33,854 bases of DNA, from the NCBI GenBank assembly GCA_905235435.1, contig CAJOLD010000026.1:1-33854 (forward strand), written 5' to 3'. This DNA is from an uncultured Lachnospiraceae bacterium (lineage in GTDB: Bacteria > Bacillota > Clostridia > Lachnospirales > Lachnospiraceae). Both the position numbers and the translations under genes were made by a program. This document shows, one piece after another, positions 24,226 through 31,471 of the stretch (position 1 is the stretch's first letter; each line of letters starts with the position of its first letter). The notes under the pieces were generated by a model. That model was not told the DNA's origin. It was given only the letters and a program-made list of their open reading frames with translations, and searched no databases.

Positions 24226-24466
24226 ACGAAAAAGCCTCCATGACCGGCTTTGCGCCGATTCATGGAGGCTTTCCAATTATGTCTTCCTGCGGTCAGCCGC
24301 CTTAGCAGATCCGCCCCGGGGGCGTATTACAGGATGTCTGCCTTTTTGGTTTCCGCCGATGCTTGAATCATGATGTCTTTCCTGCCCGCAGCGGTCTGCC
24401 ATGGGTCTGCTCACCGTCTGATGTCTCGATTTAGATGCCGCAGCTCTGCGGCCCTCTTAAATCTAT
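24226..24466 (-). ncRNA. unannotated structured RNA candidate, about 240 nt
   Basis: The minus strand here has no good reading frame but has the parts of an independent RNA gene: a promoter (24471-24501) whose start falls at the foot of a first hairpin, folded elements throughout, and an intrinsic terminator (24231-24272 with a T5 run). The 5' hairpin pairs GATTTA with TAAATC and GCCGCA with TGCGGC around GAGC. A later stem pairs GCAGA with TCTGC around a CGCCC/GGGCG core, and GCGG-CTGA-CCGC forms a tetraloop hairpin. AGACAT occurs four times (24421-24426, 24373-24378, 24334-24339, 24279-24284), twice preceded by GCAGGAA. It does not look like tmRNA, RNase P, SRP or 6S RNA. A raiA-motif-like RNA is one class to test; I cannot confirm it. 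Confidence 0.62.
24231..24272 (-). terminator. intrinsic terminator of the RNA candidate, possibly bidirectional
   Basis: A perfect 13-base-pair stem (24231-24243 with 24260-24272) encloses a smaller CGGC/GCCG stem. On the minus strand GGAGGC is followed by five T and then CGTTCTTT, a good U-tract. On the plus strand the tail is only TTTCC, so it should end the minus-strand RNA efficiently and the plus-strand glycosidase transcript less so. Confidence 0.8.
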
Positions 24467-24470
24467 CTTT

Positions 24471-24501
24471 ATTCTAAGGCTGAGTGCAGGACACAGGTCA
24501 A
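24471..24501 (-). promoter_or_regulatory. promoter of the RNA candidate
   Basis: On the minus strand: TTGACC (24501-24496) and TAGAAT (24476-24471), spaced 19 bases. The hexamers are good, the spacing somewhat long. The implied start, near 24465, is exactly where the first hairpin begins. Confidence 0.5.
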
Positions 24502-24563
24502 GCAGAAAAAGGAAATTCTCTCATAATACTTCCGGCTGGAAGACTATGCGCCAAAACAGGGAG

Positions 24564-24588
24564 CTTCCGCCGTGTCATGTGGCGGAAG
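24564..24588. other. 8-bp inverted repeat between the RNA candidate and merR
   Basis: CTTCCGCC (24564-24571) and GGCGGAAG (24581-24588) form a perfect stem with a nine-base loop. No T-run follows on either strand, so it is not a clear terminator. I see no other feature between 24502 and 24613. Confidence 0.4.
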
Positions 24589-24613
24589 GTAAAAAGATGC
24601 GGGGGTGCGCGGC

Positions 24614-24663
24614 GCGCAAATCTTGCGCCGTGCGGACAAAAAGAATATACTCTTTTTAAGAGT
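24614..24663 (+). promoter_or_regulatory. merR promoter with two dyad-symmetric operators
   Basis: TTGCGC (24623-24628), a 17-base spacer and TATACT (24646-24651). Two perfect dyads flank it: GCGCAA-ATC-TTGCGC (24614-24628), whose right arm is the -35 box, and ACTCTT-TTT-AAGAGT (24649-24663), across the end of the -10 box and the start site. Neither sits in the spacer, where MerR activators usually bind, so repression or binding by a second factor is as likely as MerR-type activation. Confidence 0.55.
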
Positions 24664-24699
24664 AATGTATGATTTTTACGATATCTGAGGGTGTTTGTG

Positions 24700-25503
24700 A
24701 TGAAGCAGTATAAGATCGGCGAATATGCGAAATATATGGGGGTAACCCCCGACTTGCTCAAGCACTACGAGGAGCTTGGAGTGATCACGGCCGTGCGCAG
24801 CGAGAGCGGCTACCGGTACTATCCCTTCAGCACGTCCGTGACCCTGCTGGAGTGTATCCGGCTCCGCAACTACGGAATGACCCTGCGGGAGATCAAATCC
24901 ATCATCACGGATCACAGCGTGAAGACGCAGGACGTGTTCGGGCAGCTCGATAAAAACGTGGAGGCCCTGCGGCAGAAATGCCGGTTCAACGAAGCGCTGA
25001 TCCGGGACTACGAGGAATTTCTGGAATGGCGGGAGCCCCTTAACACCCGCGACAGTGACTGGTGCATCCGCTGGAGCCACCCCATGTACTTCCTGCCCCA
25101 CACAAGCGGCACGGATTTCCTGGACGATCCGCGGATCTACGAGATCCTGCAGAGCTGGATGAGCCACATCCCCATCGTCAAATCCGCCCTGCGGGTCCAG
25201 CCGAGCGGGACCGTGACCTGGGGGTTCGTGATCGAGCAGGCAAAGCAGAAGGCACTGGGGCTGCCCATCAACGACGTCGTTGTTGGCATCCCCTCACGAA
25301 AAGTCTTTTATTACCAGTTCCGAAAGCTGCTCGAAAACTTCCAGGGCGACAAACCGGCTGCGGACGACGTCCCCGCCTTCGACGTTCTGCACTCCCTGGG
25401 GCTTTGCGGCACCGATGAATACTACCGCGTCACCGTCATGCCCGCCGACTGGCAGGAGAGCCTGATCTGCCAGTATGGATACTACGCCATCGCGCTTGCC
25501 TGA
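24700..25503 (+). CDS. MerR-family transcriptional regulator with C-terminal ligand domain
   Basis: This 267-residue protein starts with a MerR winged helix (residues 3-72: YKIGEYAKYMGVTPDLLKHYEELG, then SGYRYYPFS), followed by a dimerisation helix (about 75-115) and a C-terminal domain of some 150 residues with the look of a small-molecule sensor. ATG 24700 is preferred over GTG 24691, because GAGGGTG lies six bases before it. No drug pump is adjacent on the same strand, so its target and ligand are open. The stop codon lies inside a 23-base direct repeat (25489-25538). Confidence 0.85.
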   Translation: MKQYKIGEYAKYMGVTPDLLKHYEELGVITAVRSESGYRYYPFSTSVTLLECIRLRNYGMTLREIKSIITDHSVKTQDVFGQLDKNVEALRQKCRFNEALIRDYEEFLEWREPLNTRDSDWCIRWSHPMYFLPHTSGTDFLDDPRIYEILQSWMSHIPIVKSALRVQPSGTVTWGFVIEQAKQKALGLPINDVVVGIPSRKVFYYQFRKLLENFQGDKPAADDVPAFDVLHSLGLCGTDEYYRVTVMPADWQESLICQYGYYAIALA

Positions 25504-25538
25504 TGGCTCCACGCTATCGCGCTTGCCTGATGGCTCCA
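25489..25538 (+). repeat. 23-bp tandem direct repeat spanning the merR stop codon
   Basis: The 23 bases at 25489-25511 recur exactly at 25516-25538, a period of 27 bases. The first copy encodes the last four residues (A-L-A preceded by I), the TGA stop, and eight bases beyond. Because 27 is a multiple of three, read-through of the first TGA would add WLHAIALA and end at the duplicated TGA. It looks like a recent slipped-strand duplication. Confidence 0.9.
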
Positions 25539-25547
25539 TTACGTGGG

Positions 25548-25575
25548 TTGACAAACAGGCGGTTTGCTATATGCT
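25548..25575 (+). promoter_or_regulatory. promoter of the secreted SH3/zinc-finger-like protein
   Basis: A perfect TTGACA (25548-25553) with TATGCT (25570-25575) at 16 bases. A TATAAT at 25581-25586 lies too far from that -35, but could act with a weaker upstream element. Either way, transcription would start 30-50 bases before ATG 25627. Confidence 0.5.
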
Positions 25576-25626
25576 TTCAATATAATCAGGGGTAACCGAC
25601 AGATTATTTAATAAGGGAGGTCCATT

Positions 25627-26682
25627 ATGAAAAAAACTTTAGCTCTGATCCTTTGTACAGGAATGCTTTTTGCCGCGCCCGCTTTCGCTGAGGAAGCTGC
25701 TCCGGAAGCCGCTCCGGCAGCCGCCGCCGAAACGCCTGTTATCACGGCACCGAGTACGGTCACCACGCAGGACGGTGTGCTTTCCATCCAGCTGCCCGGC
25801 GACAACTGGAAGATCGTGGAGGATGCGAAGTACTGGTTCGTGATCACGAACGGCACAGACATCATTACGATCGACCATCTGAGCAACGGCGAGTCGCTTC
25901 CGGCTCCTGCTGTTGCGGACGGCGAGTATGGTTCTGTCTTCCAGGCATACCTTTCCAACGACAATGAGGTCTTTGTCGTAAAGGGCTCCGCAAAGAACAG
26001 AGACAGCATCGCGAATATCATTCAGGCGATCGGCACCATCCGGATCCTGCAGTTCGACACCAAGACCGCGATCAAAAAACAGGCTACCGGCGACGCCGCA
26101 CAGTCTTCCGCTTCTTCGGGCTTCACCATTGAGCCGAAGGACCAGCTCTACTATGTAGTTGTTGATTCACTGAATGTCCGCTCCGGATACTCTTCCGACG
26201 ACTCCGTGATCGGAACCCTTTCCTGGGGAGAAGGGATCCAGGTCACCGGTGTGGTCAAGAAGGACGGAGCCGATTACGGCTGGCTGCAGGTAAGTTATTA
26301 CAGCATGACGGGCTATATTTCTTCTTCATTCGTATCCCCGACTTCTCCGTATCCGGATGATCCCGAGAATCCTTCCGGCCAGGAGCTTGCTTACTGTGAA
26401 TACTGCGGTCAGTGGTATGAGGCCGGCAATGTGTTCCGCAACCACATCTGCCCGGAAAGAGACGCGGCTTATGCGCGTGAAGCGGCAGGCGGCGATGCCC
26501 ACGAAGGAATGGCCTACTGCGAATACTGCGGTCAGTGGTATCACGAAGGCAACGAATTCCGCAACCACATCTGCCCGGCGAGAGACGCCGCCAATGGTGT
26601 AGACACGGACGACGATGACTGGTACGACTACGACAACGACCCGGATGACTACGAAGATTACGGCCAGGGCGGGGAAGACTGA
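25627..26682 (+). CDS. secreted SH3b protein with two zinc-finger-like repeats and acidic tail
   Basis: This 351-residue protein has a Sec signal peptide (residues 1-21, cleavage after A-F-A), an Ala/Glu/Pro-rich linker, a domain of unknown type (about 45-145), a bacterial SH3 domain (about 175-238: YVVVDSLNVRSGYSS to WLQVSYYSMTGYIS), two near-identical repeats at about 256-282 and 297-323, and a tail of 26 residues rich in D and Y. Each repeat reads YCEYCGQWY-N4-FRNHICP, giving C-x2-C-x12-H-x2-C, a zinc-finger-like ligand pattern that is unusual outside the cell. GGGAGG precedes the ATG. SH3b domains often bind cell wall; the repeats could bind metal or be disulfide bonded. Function unknown. 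Confidence 0.85.
   Translation: MKKTLALILCTGMLFAAPAFAEEAAPEAAPAAAAETPVITAPSTVTTQDGVLSIQLPGDNWKIVEDAKYWFVITNGTDIITIDHLSNGESLPAPAVADGEYGSVFQAYLSNDNEVFVVKGSAKNRDSIANIIQAIGTIRILQFDTKTAIKKQATGDAAQSSASSGFTIEPKDQLYYVVVDSLNVRSGYSSDDSVIGTLSWGEGIQVTGVVKKDGADYGWLQVSYYSMTGYISSSFVSPTSPYPDDPENPSGQELAYCEYCGQWYEAGNVFRNHICPERDAAYAREAAGGDAHEGMAYCEYCGQWYHEGNEFRNHICPARDAANGVDTDDDDWYDYDNDPDDYEDYGQGGED
26392..26590 (+). repeat. internal duplication encoding two CxxC-HxxC motifs
   Basis: Two copies of about 75 bases, starting at 26392 and 26515 (123 bases or 41 codons apart), encode the two zinc-finger-like units of the secreted protein. The first ten codons and the NHICP block are nearly identical in DNA as well as protein, indicating a recent internal duplication. 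Confidence 0.85.
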
Positions 26683-26724
26683 TCCTGGCATACAGAAGTG
26701 ACTTTTCGCAATTAAAAGAGAACC

Positions 26725-26772
26725 GGCCCTGCTTCTTCGTGCATGCACGAAGAAGCAGGGCCTGGTTTTTTT
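26725..26772 (+). terminator. strong intrinsic terminator of the secreted SH3 protein gene
   Basis: A perfect 19-base-pair palindrome (26725-26743 with 26744-26762, centred on GCATGC) followed by TGG and seven T. It is 42 bases after the stop codon. On the minus strand only weak tails follow. Confidence 0.92.
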
Positions 26773-27062
26773 GATTTTTTCCTGGTCCCGCGGCACTTCC
26801 GTGCGCGGTGCGTGTGGCACTTGTGCCTCGCGGTGCGCGCGCGACTCAATACCGGCTTCCGGAAGGTATCAAAGCAAGTCGCGACTATTCTTCTGTACCC
26901 CGCCAAAGCAAACACCGCGCCGGGAAGCCACTCCGGGCAGCCGCCATCCATATAAACAAACCTTTTCTCTTCATTTTTGCCTTCCTCCCCTCCGATCCCT
27001 CAGGCCTTTTTTTCATGGTACTACATTTTAATTTTTTTGTTTTAAAATTCGCGGGCATGTGC
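26773..27062. other. gene-free GC-rich stretch with a hairpin, possible dispersed repeat
   Basis: No convincing gene is present. The left part is very GC-rich and includes a hairpin (26840-26883) in which CGCGACT pairs with AGTCGCG, enclosing ATACC/GGTAT and the palindrome TTCCGGAA. The right part turns abruptly T-rich just before the ABC gene. The style, unlike the neighbouring sequence, suggests a dispersed intergenic repeat or the remains of one, but only one copy lies in the window. Confidence 0.35.
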
Positions 27063-27068
27063 GATAAT
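27060..27068 (+). promoter_or_regulatory. extended -10 promoter of the ABCG-like operon
   Basis: TGC-GATAAT (27060-27068) is an extended -10 element; the A/T-rich TTTTAA block about 17 bases upstream is a weak -35. The leader to ATG 27100 would be about 25 bases. Confidence 0.45.
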
Positions 27069-27099
27069 TTACACAGAAATACGCAACAAAGGAGGGGCC

Positions 27100-28485
27100 A
27101 TGGAAAGTCTTATCATGTACGGCAGATTTGACGCCTGGGATTTTTTCGCAAATCTGTATTTCGGATCGACAAGCATTGTGTATATCGTCTTCTCGATCCT
27201 TTCCGTTTTAGGCATGTGGCAGATGTTTAAAAAATCCGGCGTGAAGAGCTGGTGGGCGCTGATTCCCATCGCCCGCGAATATCAGCTGTCCCGCTGCGCC
27301 ATGCGGGAGCCGGAAGGCAGACCGTATGCCATGATCCTCTTGCTGCAGAGAATCAATCTTGTCCTCGGCGGCGGATTGTGGGAACCGCTGGCCAACAAAG
27401 GGCTGGATGATGTGACCATTCTCCTGCTCGTCAGCGTCATCCAGGTCACGATGCTGATCTCCTCATTCGGATACAGTCTCCGCATTTACGGCGGTCTCAT
27501 CCAGGTCTACAACGTGCGCAAGCGCTGGATGTGGCTGTGGGTCTTTTTCGACTTTATCCCGCTGTTGATCTGGGGCTTCAGCAAAAAATACCAGCCTCAG
27601 TGGGAGGTCGAGGATATCAACGCCGAGATGGCGAGACTGGCGTCCCACGGGACCTCCACGGTCATGGACGAGGGACTGTCCGTCAACCTTGAGGAGCGCA
27701 CTACCGTGGAGTTCTTCCAGAAGAAGGTCCTGCTCCGCGATATCCACATGGCCATCCCCCAGGGCCATCTGGTCCTGCTGCTGGGCGGCTCCGGCGCCGG
27801 CAAGACGACCTACCTGAACGCCATCAACGGATATGAAAAGGCGCATGCCGAGGTCCTGCTCAACCGTGAAGATGTGTATAAGCATTACAGAAGGATGCAG
27901 TACGAGGTCGGCTTCGTCCCGCAGAGCGAAATGATGCGCGGGAAGGATACCGTCTACAATACGCTGATGGACGCGGCAAAGCTGCGGCTCCCGAAGGACG
28001 TTTCCCCGCAGCAGCGGAAGGAGCGTGTCGAGGAGGTCATGGAGATCATGGGGCTTACGCCGGTCAAAAACAGCCTGGTGGATAAGCTCTCCGGCGGCCA
28101 GAAAAAGCGTCTTTCCATTTCGATCGAGTTTCTCAGCAATCCTTCCCTGTTCATCCTGGATGAACCGGATTCGGGTCTTGACGGCGTTATGGCTCGGGAG
28201 CTCTTTGAGCATCTCCGCCAGATCGCCGATGAAGGCAAGATCGTCATCGTTATCACCCACACGCCTGACCGTGTCATCGACCTGTTCGACGACGTGATCG
28301 TCCTCGCGAAGGACAGCGCCAGGACCGGCCGGCTCGCCTATTACGGAAGTGTCGAAGGGGCGCGCGAATTCTTCGGGCGCAGCACAATGGAGGAGATCGT
28401 CAAAGCTGTCAATCCGCCCGAAGAGGGAGGGGACGGTCTGGCGGATGAATTCGTTATGAGATATGCGGAGGTGCAGAATGCCTGA
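27100..28485 (+). CDS. ABCG-like ABC transporter ATPase with N-terminal membrane domain
   Basis: This 461-residue protein begins with about four hydrophobic helices (residues 8-165) resembling DUF5684, which includes FKKSGVKSWWALIPIAREY. A linker leads to an ABC ATPase (about 195-430) of the ABCG/White type: Walker A GGSGAGKTT, signature LSGGQKKR, Walker B FILDEPDSGLDG and H-loop VITHTPD. A membrane domain fused ahead of an ABC2 ATPase is uncommon and may anchor the ATPase or sense the envelope. AAAGGAGG precedes the ATG. It overlaps the permease gene by eight bases. Substrate unknown. Confidence 0.85.
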   Translation: MESLIMYGRFDAWDFFANLYFGSTSIVYIVFSILSVLGMWQMFKKSGVKSWWALIPIAREYQLSRCAMREPEGRPYAMILLLQRINLVLGGGLWEPLANKGLDDVTILLLVSVIQVTMLISSFGYSLRIYGGLIQVYNVRKRWMWLWVFFDFIPLLIWGFSKKYQPQWEVEDINAEMARLASHGTSTVMDEGLSVNLEERTTVEFFQKKVLLRDIHMAIPQGHLVLLLGGSGAGKTTYLNAINGYEKAHAEVLLNREDVYKHYRRMQYEVGFVPQSEMMRGKDTVYNTLMDAAKLRLPKDVSPQQRKERVEEVMEIMGLTPVKNSLVDKLSGGQKKRLSISIEFLSNPSLFILDEPDSGLDGVMARELFEHLRQIADEGKIVIVITHTPDRVIDLFDDVIVLAKDSARTGRLAYYGSVEGAREFFGRSTMEEIVKAVNPPEEGGDGLADEFVMRYAEVQNA

Positions 28486-29740
28486 GAATACGATGAATAA
28501 CGAAAAGCCCCGCATGGACATACGCCACCGGGGCCGTGCCGCCCAGGTCCCGATCTATCTGGGCAAGCTGATCCGGATGTTTGTTTATCAGAACGACTGG
28601 AAGGTGCTCCCCATGTCGGCGCTCATCGCCGGTCTTGTCGGCATCGTGATCCGTACCAAGCTCTTCATCAGTATGGAGGGCACCCTCATGGGCGCTTTCG
28701 CGCTTTCCATGGTGTGCATCTGGAACGGCTGCTTCAACTCGATACAGGTCATCTGCCGCGAACGCGACGTGATCAAGCGGGAACACCGTTCGGGAATGCA
28801 TATCAGTTCCTACATCGTCGCCCACATGATCTACCAGGCGCTGATCTGCCTTCTGCAGGCGATCATCACGCTGTACGTGACCGCGCTGGTCGGCGTGCGG
28901 TATCCCGTCCCCGGGCTGATCTCCCATTGGATGATGGTCGATTTCGGGATCTCCATCTTCCTGATCACCTATGCGGCGGACATGCTCTCCCTGTTTCTTT
29001 CTTCGTTCTGCAAGTCGACGACCACGGCCATGACCATCATGCCCTTTGTGCTGATCTTCCAGCTGGTGTTCTCGGGCGGCATGTTCGAGCTCCCGCAGTG
29101 GGCGGAAGCGTTTACTCCTCTCACGATCTCGGAGCCCGGCCTTGACCTGATCGCCTCTCTTTCCGACTATAATTCACAGCCTGTGGAAACGATATGGAAG
29201 CAGCTTGTCAAAACAAAAAACCGTGACTTTACGGTCACGGTCACTACGCAGGATATGTTCAATGTACTGCAGGATGAAAGAATAACACCGGTGGCGGAGA
29301 TGCGGAAAACAAAGATAACCGATCTCGCTCCGGTCAAATGGCTCCGCGACGGGTTCGCGAATGACCTCATCGACGCGGATGACCCGGCCGCGGAGGCGGC
29401 CGTCACAGCCGCTGTCTCTGCCGCGGCAGATGATATGGGCAGGGACGATATGACGATCGGCGAGCTGATCGACGTGGTCGCCGAGGCACCTGAAGTGCAG
29501 GCCATCATGGACGAAAGCTTCACGCTCTCCACTACCGGCCAGGACCTCATAGACATCATCGGAGAGGATAAGCTGCATGATCTCCTGACGGTCCAGATCG
29601 GCAAGACCAACTATAATCCGAAATTTGAATATTCACAGATGAACGTTGCCCAGTACTGGGCGCGGCTGCTGCTGCTTACCTTCATCTTTGCGGCACTTGC
29701 GACCATCCTGCTGGAGTTTGTCGACAAGGACAAGCGGTGA
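28478..29740 (+). CDS. ABC-2-type permease with large extracytoplasmic insertion
   Basis: This 420-residue membrane protein is the partner of the ATPase upstream. After a short cytoplasmic lead come about five helices of the ABC2 type (residues 45-215: VLPMSALIAGLVGIVI, the STTTAMTIMPFVLIFQLVFSGG block), then a soluble insertion at about 218-390 rich in Asp, Ala and Glu, and a final helix (LLLLTFIFAALATILLEF). In this fold the loop before the last helix faces outward, so the insertion is likely extracytoplasmic and may bind the cargo or a partner. ATG 28478 with GGAGGTG is chosen over the earlier in-frame start at 28463. Its stop lies six bases from the convergent phosphatase gene. Confidence 0.85.
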   Translation: MPENTMNNEKPRMDIRHRGRAAQVPIYLGKLIRMFVYQNDWKVLPMSALIAGLVGIVIRTKLFISMEGTLMGAFALSMVCIWNGCFNSIQVICRERDVIKREHRSGMHISSYIVAHMIYQALICLLQAIITLYVTALVGVRYPVPGLISHWMMVDFGISIFLITYAADMLSLFLSSFCKSTTTAMTIMPFVLIFQLVFSGGMFELPQWAEAFTPLTISEPGLDLIASLSDYNSQPVETIWKQLVKTKNRDFTVTVTTQDMFNVLQDERITPVAEMRKTKITDLAPVKWLRDGFANDLIDADDPAAEAAVTAAVSAAADDMGRDDMTIGELIDVVAEAPEVQAIMDESFTLSTTGQDLIDIIGEDKLHDLLTVQIGKTNYNPKFEYSQMNVAQYWARLLLLTFIFAALATILLEFVDKDKR

Positions 29741-29746
29741 CCGGGG

Positions 29747-31465
29747 TCACTTCGCTTTTCCCCTGTATTCAATGCAGAGCATGGTCACATCATCGAACTG
29801 CTCCGCATCTCCCATAAAGGAGTTCAGTTCGTTTCCGATATTTTCTATGATCTGTGCGGGATCCGCGCTGCGGGTCCCGTTCAGTGTTTCCAGAAGTCTC
29901 TGCGATCCGAAGAATTCCCCATCCTCATTATTCGCGTCCGTGGCCCCGTCTGTATAGACAAAGACGGCGTCGCCGGGATGCATCTGAAGTTCATACCCCT
30001 TATACTGAACGCCCCTCATCACACCGACCGCGATCCCGTGCGTGTCCTTCATAAGCGTGAACCCGCCGCCGGCGCTGCGGACGAACGGATACTCATGCCC
30101 GGCATTGCAGCATGCCATCACGCCGGTCTCAAGGTCAAGGATGCCCATCCAGACAGTCACGAACATGTCAGCCTTATTCTCCAGGAACACCCGCTCATTG
30201 ACGTCCGTCAGGATCTCTGCCGGCGTTTTGCCCGCCAGCGCGCGCTCGCTGATGAGAATCTTTGAGAACATCATGAACAGCGCAGCCGGAACGCCCTTGT
30301 CGGAAACGTCCGCGATGACGAGCGCCAGGTGGGTATCATCCACAAAGAAATGATCGTAAAAATCTCCGCCGACTTCCTTCGCGGGCGTCATGGAGGAGCA
30401 GAGGGCAAATTCCTGTCTGTCGCTGAACTCCGGCAGGCTGCTGTCGGGGAGAGCGCCGCTTTGTATCATCGCGGCGGTGCGAAGCTCCGTGCTCGTGCGC
30501 TCCTGCAGCGAGGCTGCCTGCACCAGTCTGTCCGTGTTGGAAACGATACGTTCCTCCATGGACTTGATGTCCTCATAGAGGTCTCCGATCTCGTCGCGGG
30601 AACGGATATCCAGAGACACGACGTCCTCGGATGTGAGCGCTCTCTCCTCGTTCGCAAAGCTTCCGGCGGCATTGGCGAGGAGCTTCAGCCGCCGGACGAC
30701 GATGCGGTTTAAGATATGCCAGCTGAGTATGATCGCGCAAAGGAGCAGAATGAGTACGGCCAGCGCGTTTGTCATAAGAAACGCATGCTGCTGCGCGAGG
30801 ACTCCTGTCATATCGAGATCCCCTCCGACCGTAAACGCGGGGGCGTCCTCCCCCTCTCCGCCGATCCGCCCGACAGCCGTGCACAGCCATCCGAACTGCG
30901 AATGATAGATGAGCGGAGGGATATCCACATTGTCCTCATAGCCCACAAAGACGTCGATCGGGGCCTCTATGGATCCCACATACAGAATGGACTCATCCGG
31001 GTCCGCCAGATTATAGGTGACGCCATTGACGTCTTTCTGCAGGTAGACCGCTTTCATGCGGAAAGACCCCTGGACCGTATCGAGGGCCTGCATGAAAGAC
31101 TGATAGTCTTCATACAGCGTCACGACGCTTAAGCCTTCGGCAAGGACACCGCTCAGATAGGAAGGTTTGGTCTTCATCCAGTTGATCAGCATCTGCGCGT
31201 TGCCTGTCTGCACTGCCTCCTCCCGCAGAGCCTGATACTCATCTGAAGAGATATAGCTCCAGAAATAGTCAAGCTCTTCGACCGAGAAGGTCCTCAGGCC
31301 GGCCTCGACCGCGTGCGTCAGGCGGTCCTTGCAGTCCTCCTCCACTTTTTCACAGTAGGCGGAATAGGTGATCCAGATAAGGCCCGCGGCGACCGTCAGA
31401 ATGATCCCTATGATCAGGATATTCAGTTTTGTGCGAAGCGAGACCTTTCTCTTTGGTTTTTCCAT
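29747..31465 (-). CDS. membrane PP2C-type (SpoIIE-like) phosphatase with sensor and HAMP domains
   Basis: This 572-residue protein is a receptor phosphatase: a first helix at about 13-35, an outside sensor of about 190 residues (36-228), a second helix (about 230-252), a HAMP-like linker (about 252-305), a coiled coil, and a SpoIIE/RsbU PP2C domain (about 330-570). Metal-binding motifs are intact: GGDFYD, IADVSDKGVPAALF, AGHEYP, VYTDGATDA and QFDDVTMLC. It would dephosphorylate a STAS protein such as the one at the right edge, so freeing it to bind the RsbW-like domain. It follows the dual PP2C/RsbW gene by six bases and is probably translated by coupling. The sensor ligand is unknown. Confidence 0.9.
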   Translation of the reverse strand: MEKPKRKVSLRTKLNILIIGIILTVAAGLIWITYSAYCEKVEEDCKDRLTHAVEAGLRTFSVEELDYFWSYISSDEYQALREEAVQTGNAQMLINWMKTKPSYLSGVLAEGLSVVTLYEDYQSFMQALDTVQGSFRMKAVYLQKDVNGVTYNLADPDESILYVGSIEAPIDVFVGYEDNVDIPPLIYHSQFGWLCTAVGRIGGEGEDAPAFTVGGDLDMTGVLAQQHAFLMTNALAVLILLLCAIILSWHILNRIVVRRLKLLANAAGSFANEERALTSEDVVSLDIRSRDEIGDLYEDIKSMEERIVSNTDRLVQAASLQERTSTELRTAAMIQSGALPDSSLPEFSDRQEFALCSSMTPAKEVGGDFYDHFFVDDTHLALVIADVSDKGVPAALFMMFSKILISERALAGKTPAEILTDVNERVFLENKADMFVTVWMGILDLETGVMACCNAGHEYPFVRSAGGGFTLMKDTHGIAVGVMRGVQYKGYELQMHPGDAVFVYTDGATDANNEDGEFFGSQRLLETLNGTRSADPAQIIENIGNELNSFMGDAEQFDDVTMLCIEYRGKAK

Positions 31466-31471
31466 CCTCTG

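Noticed and set aside
24435-24659. small plus-strand open frames of about 60-75 codons between the glycosidase and merR
   Set aside because: No ribosome binding sites and no protein-like composition; part overlaps the RNA candidate and part the merR promoter.
29737-29750. GTGACC-GG-GGTCAC inverted repeat between convergent genes
   Set aside because: Six base pairs with a two-base centre cannot form a normal hairpin loop and has no T-run; it overlaps both stop codons.
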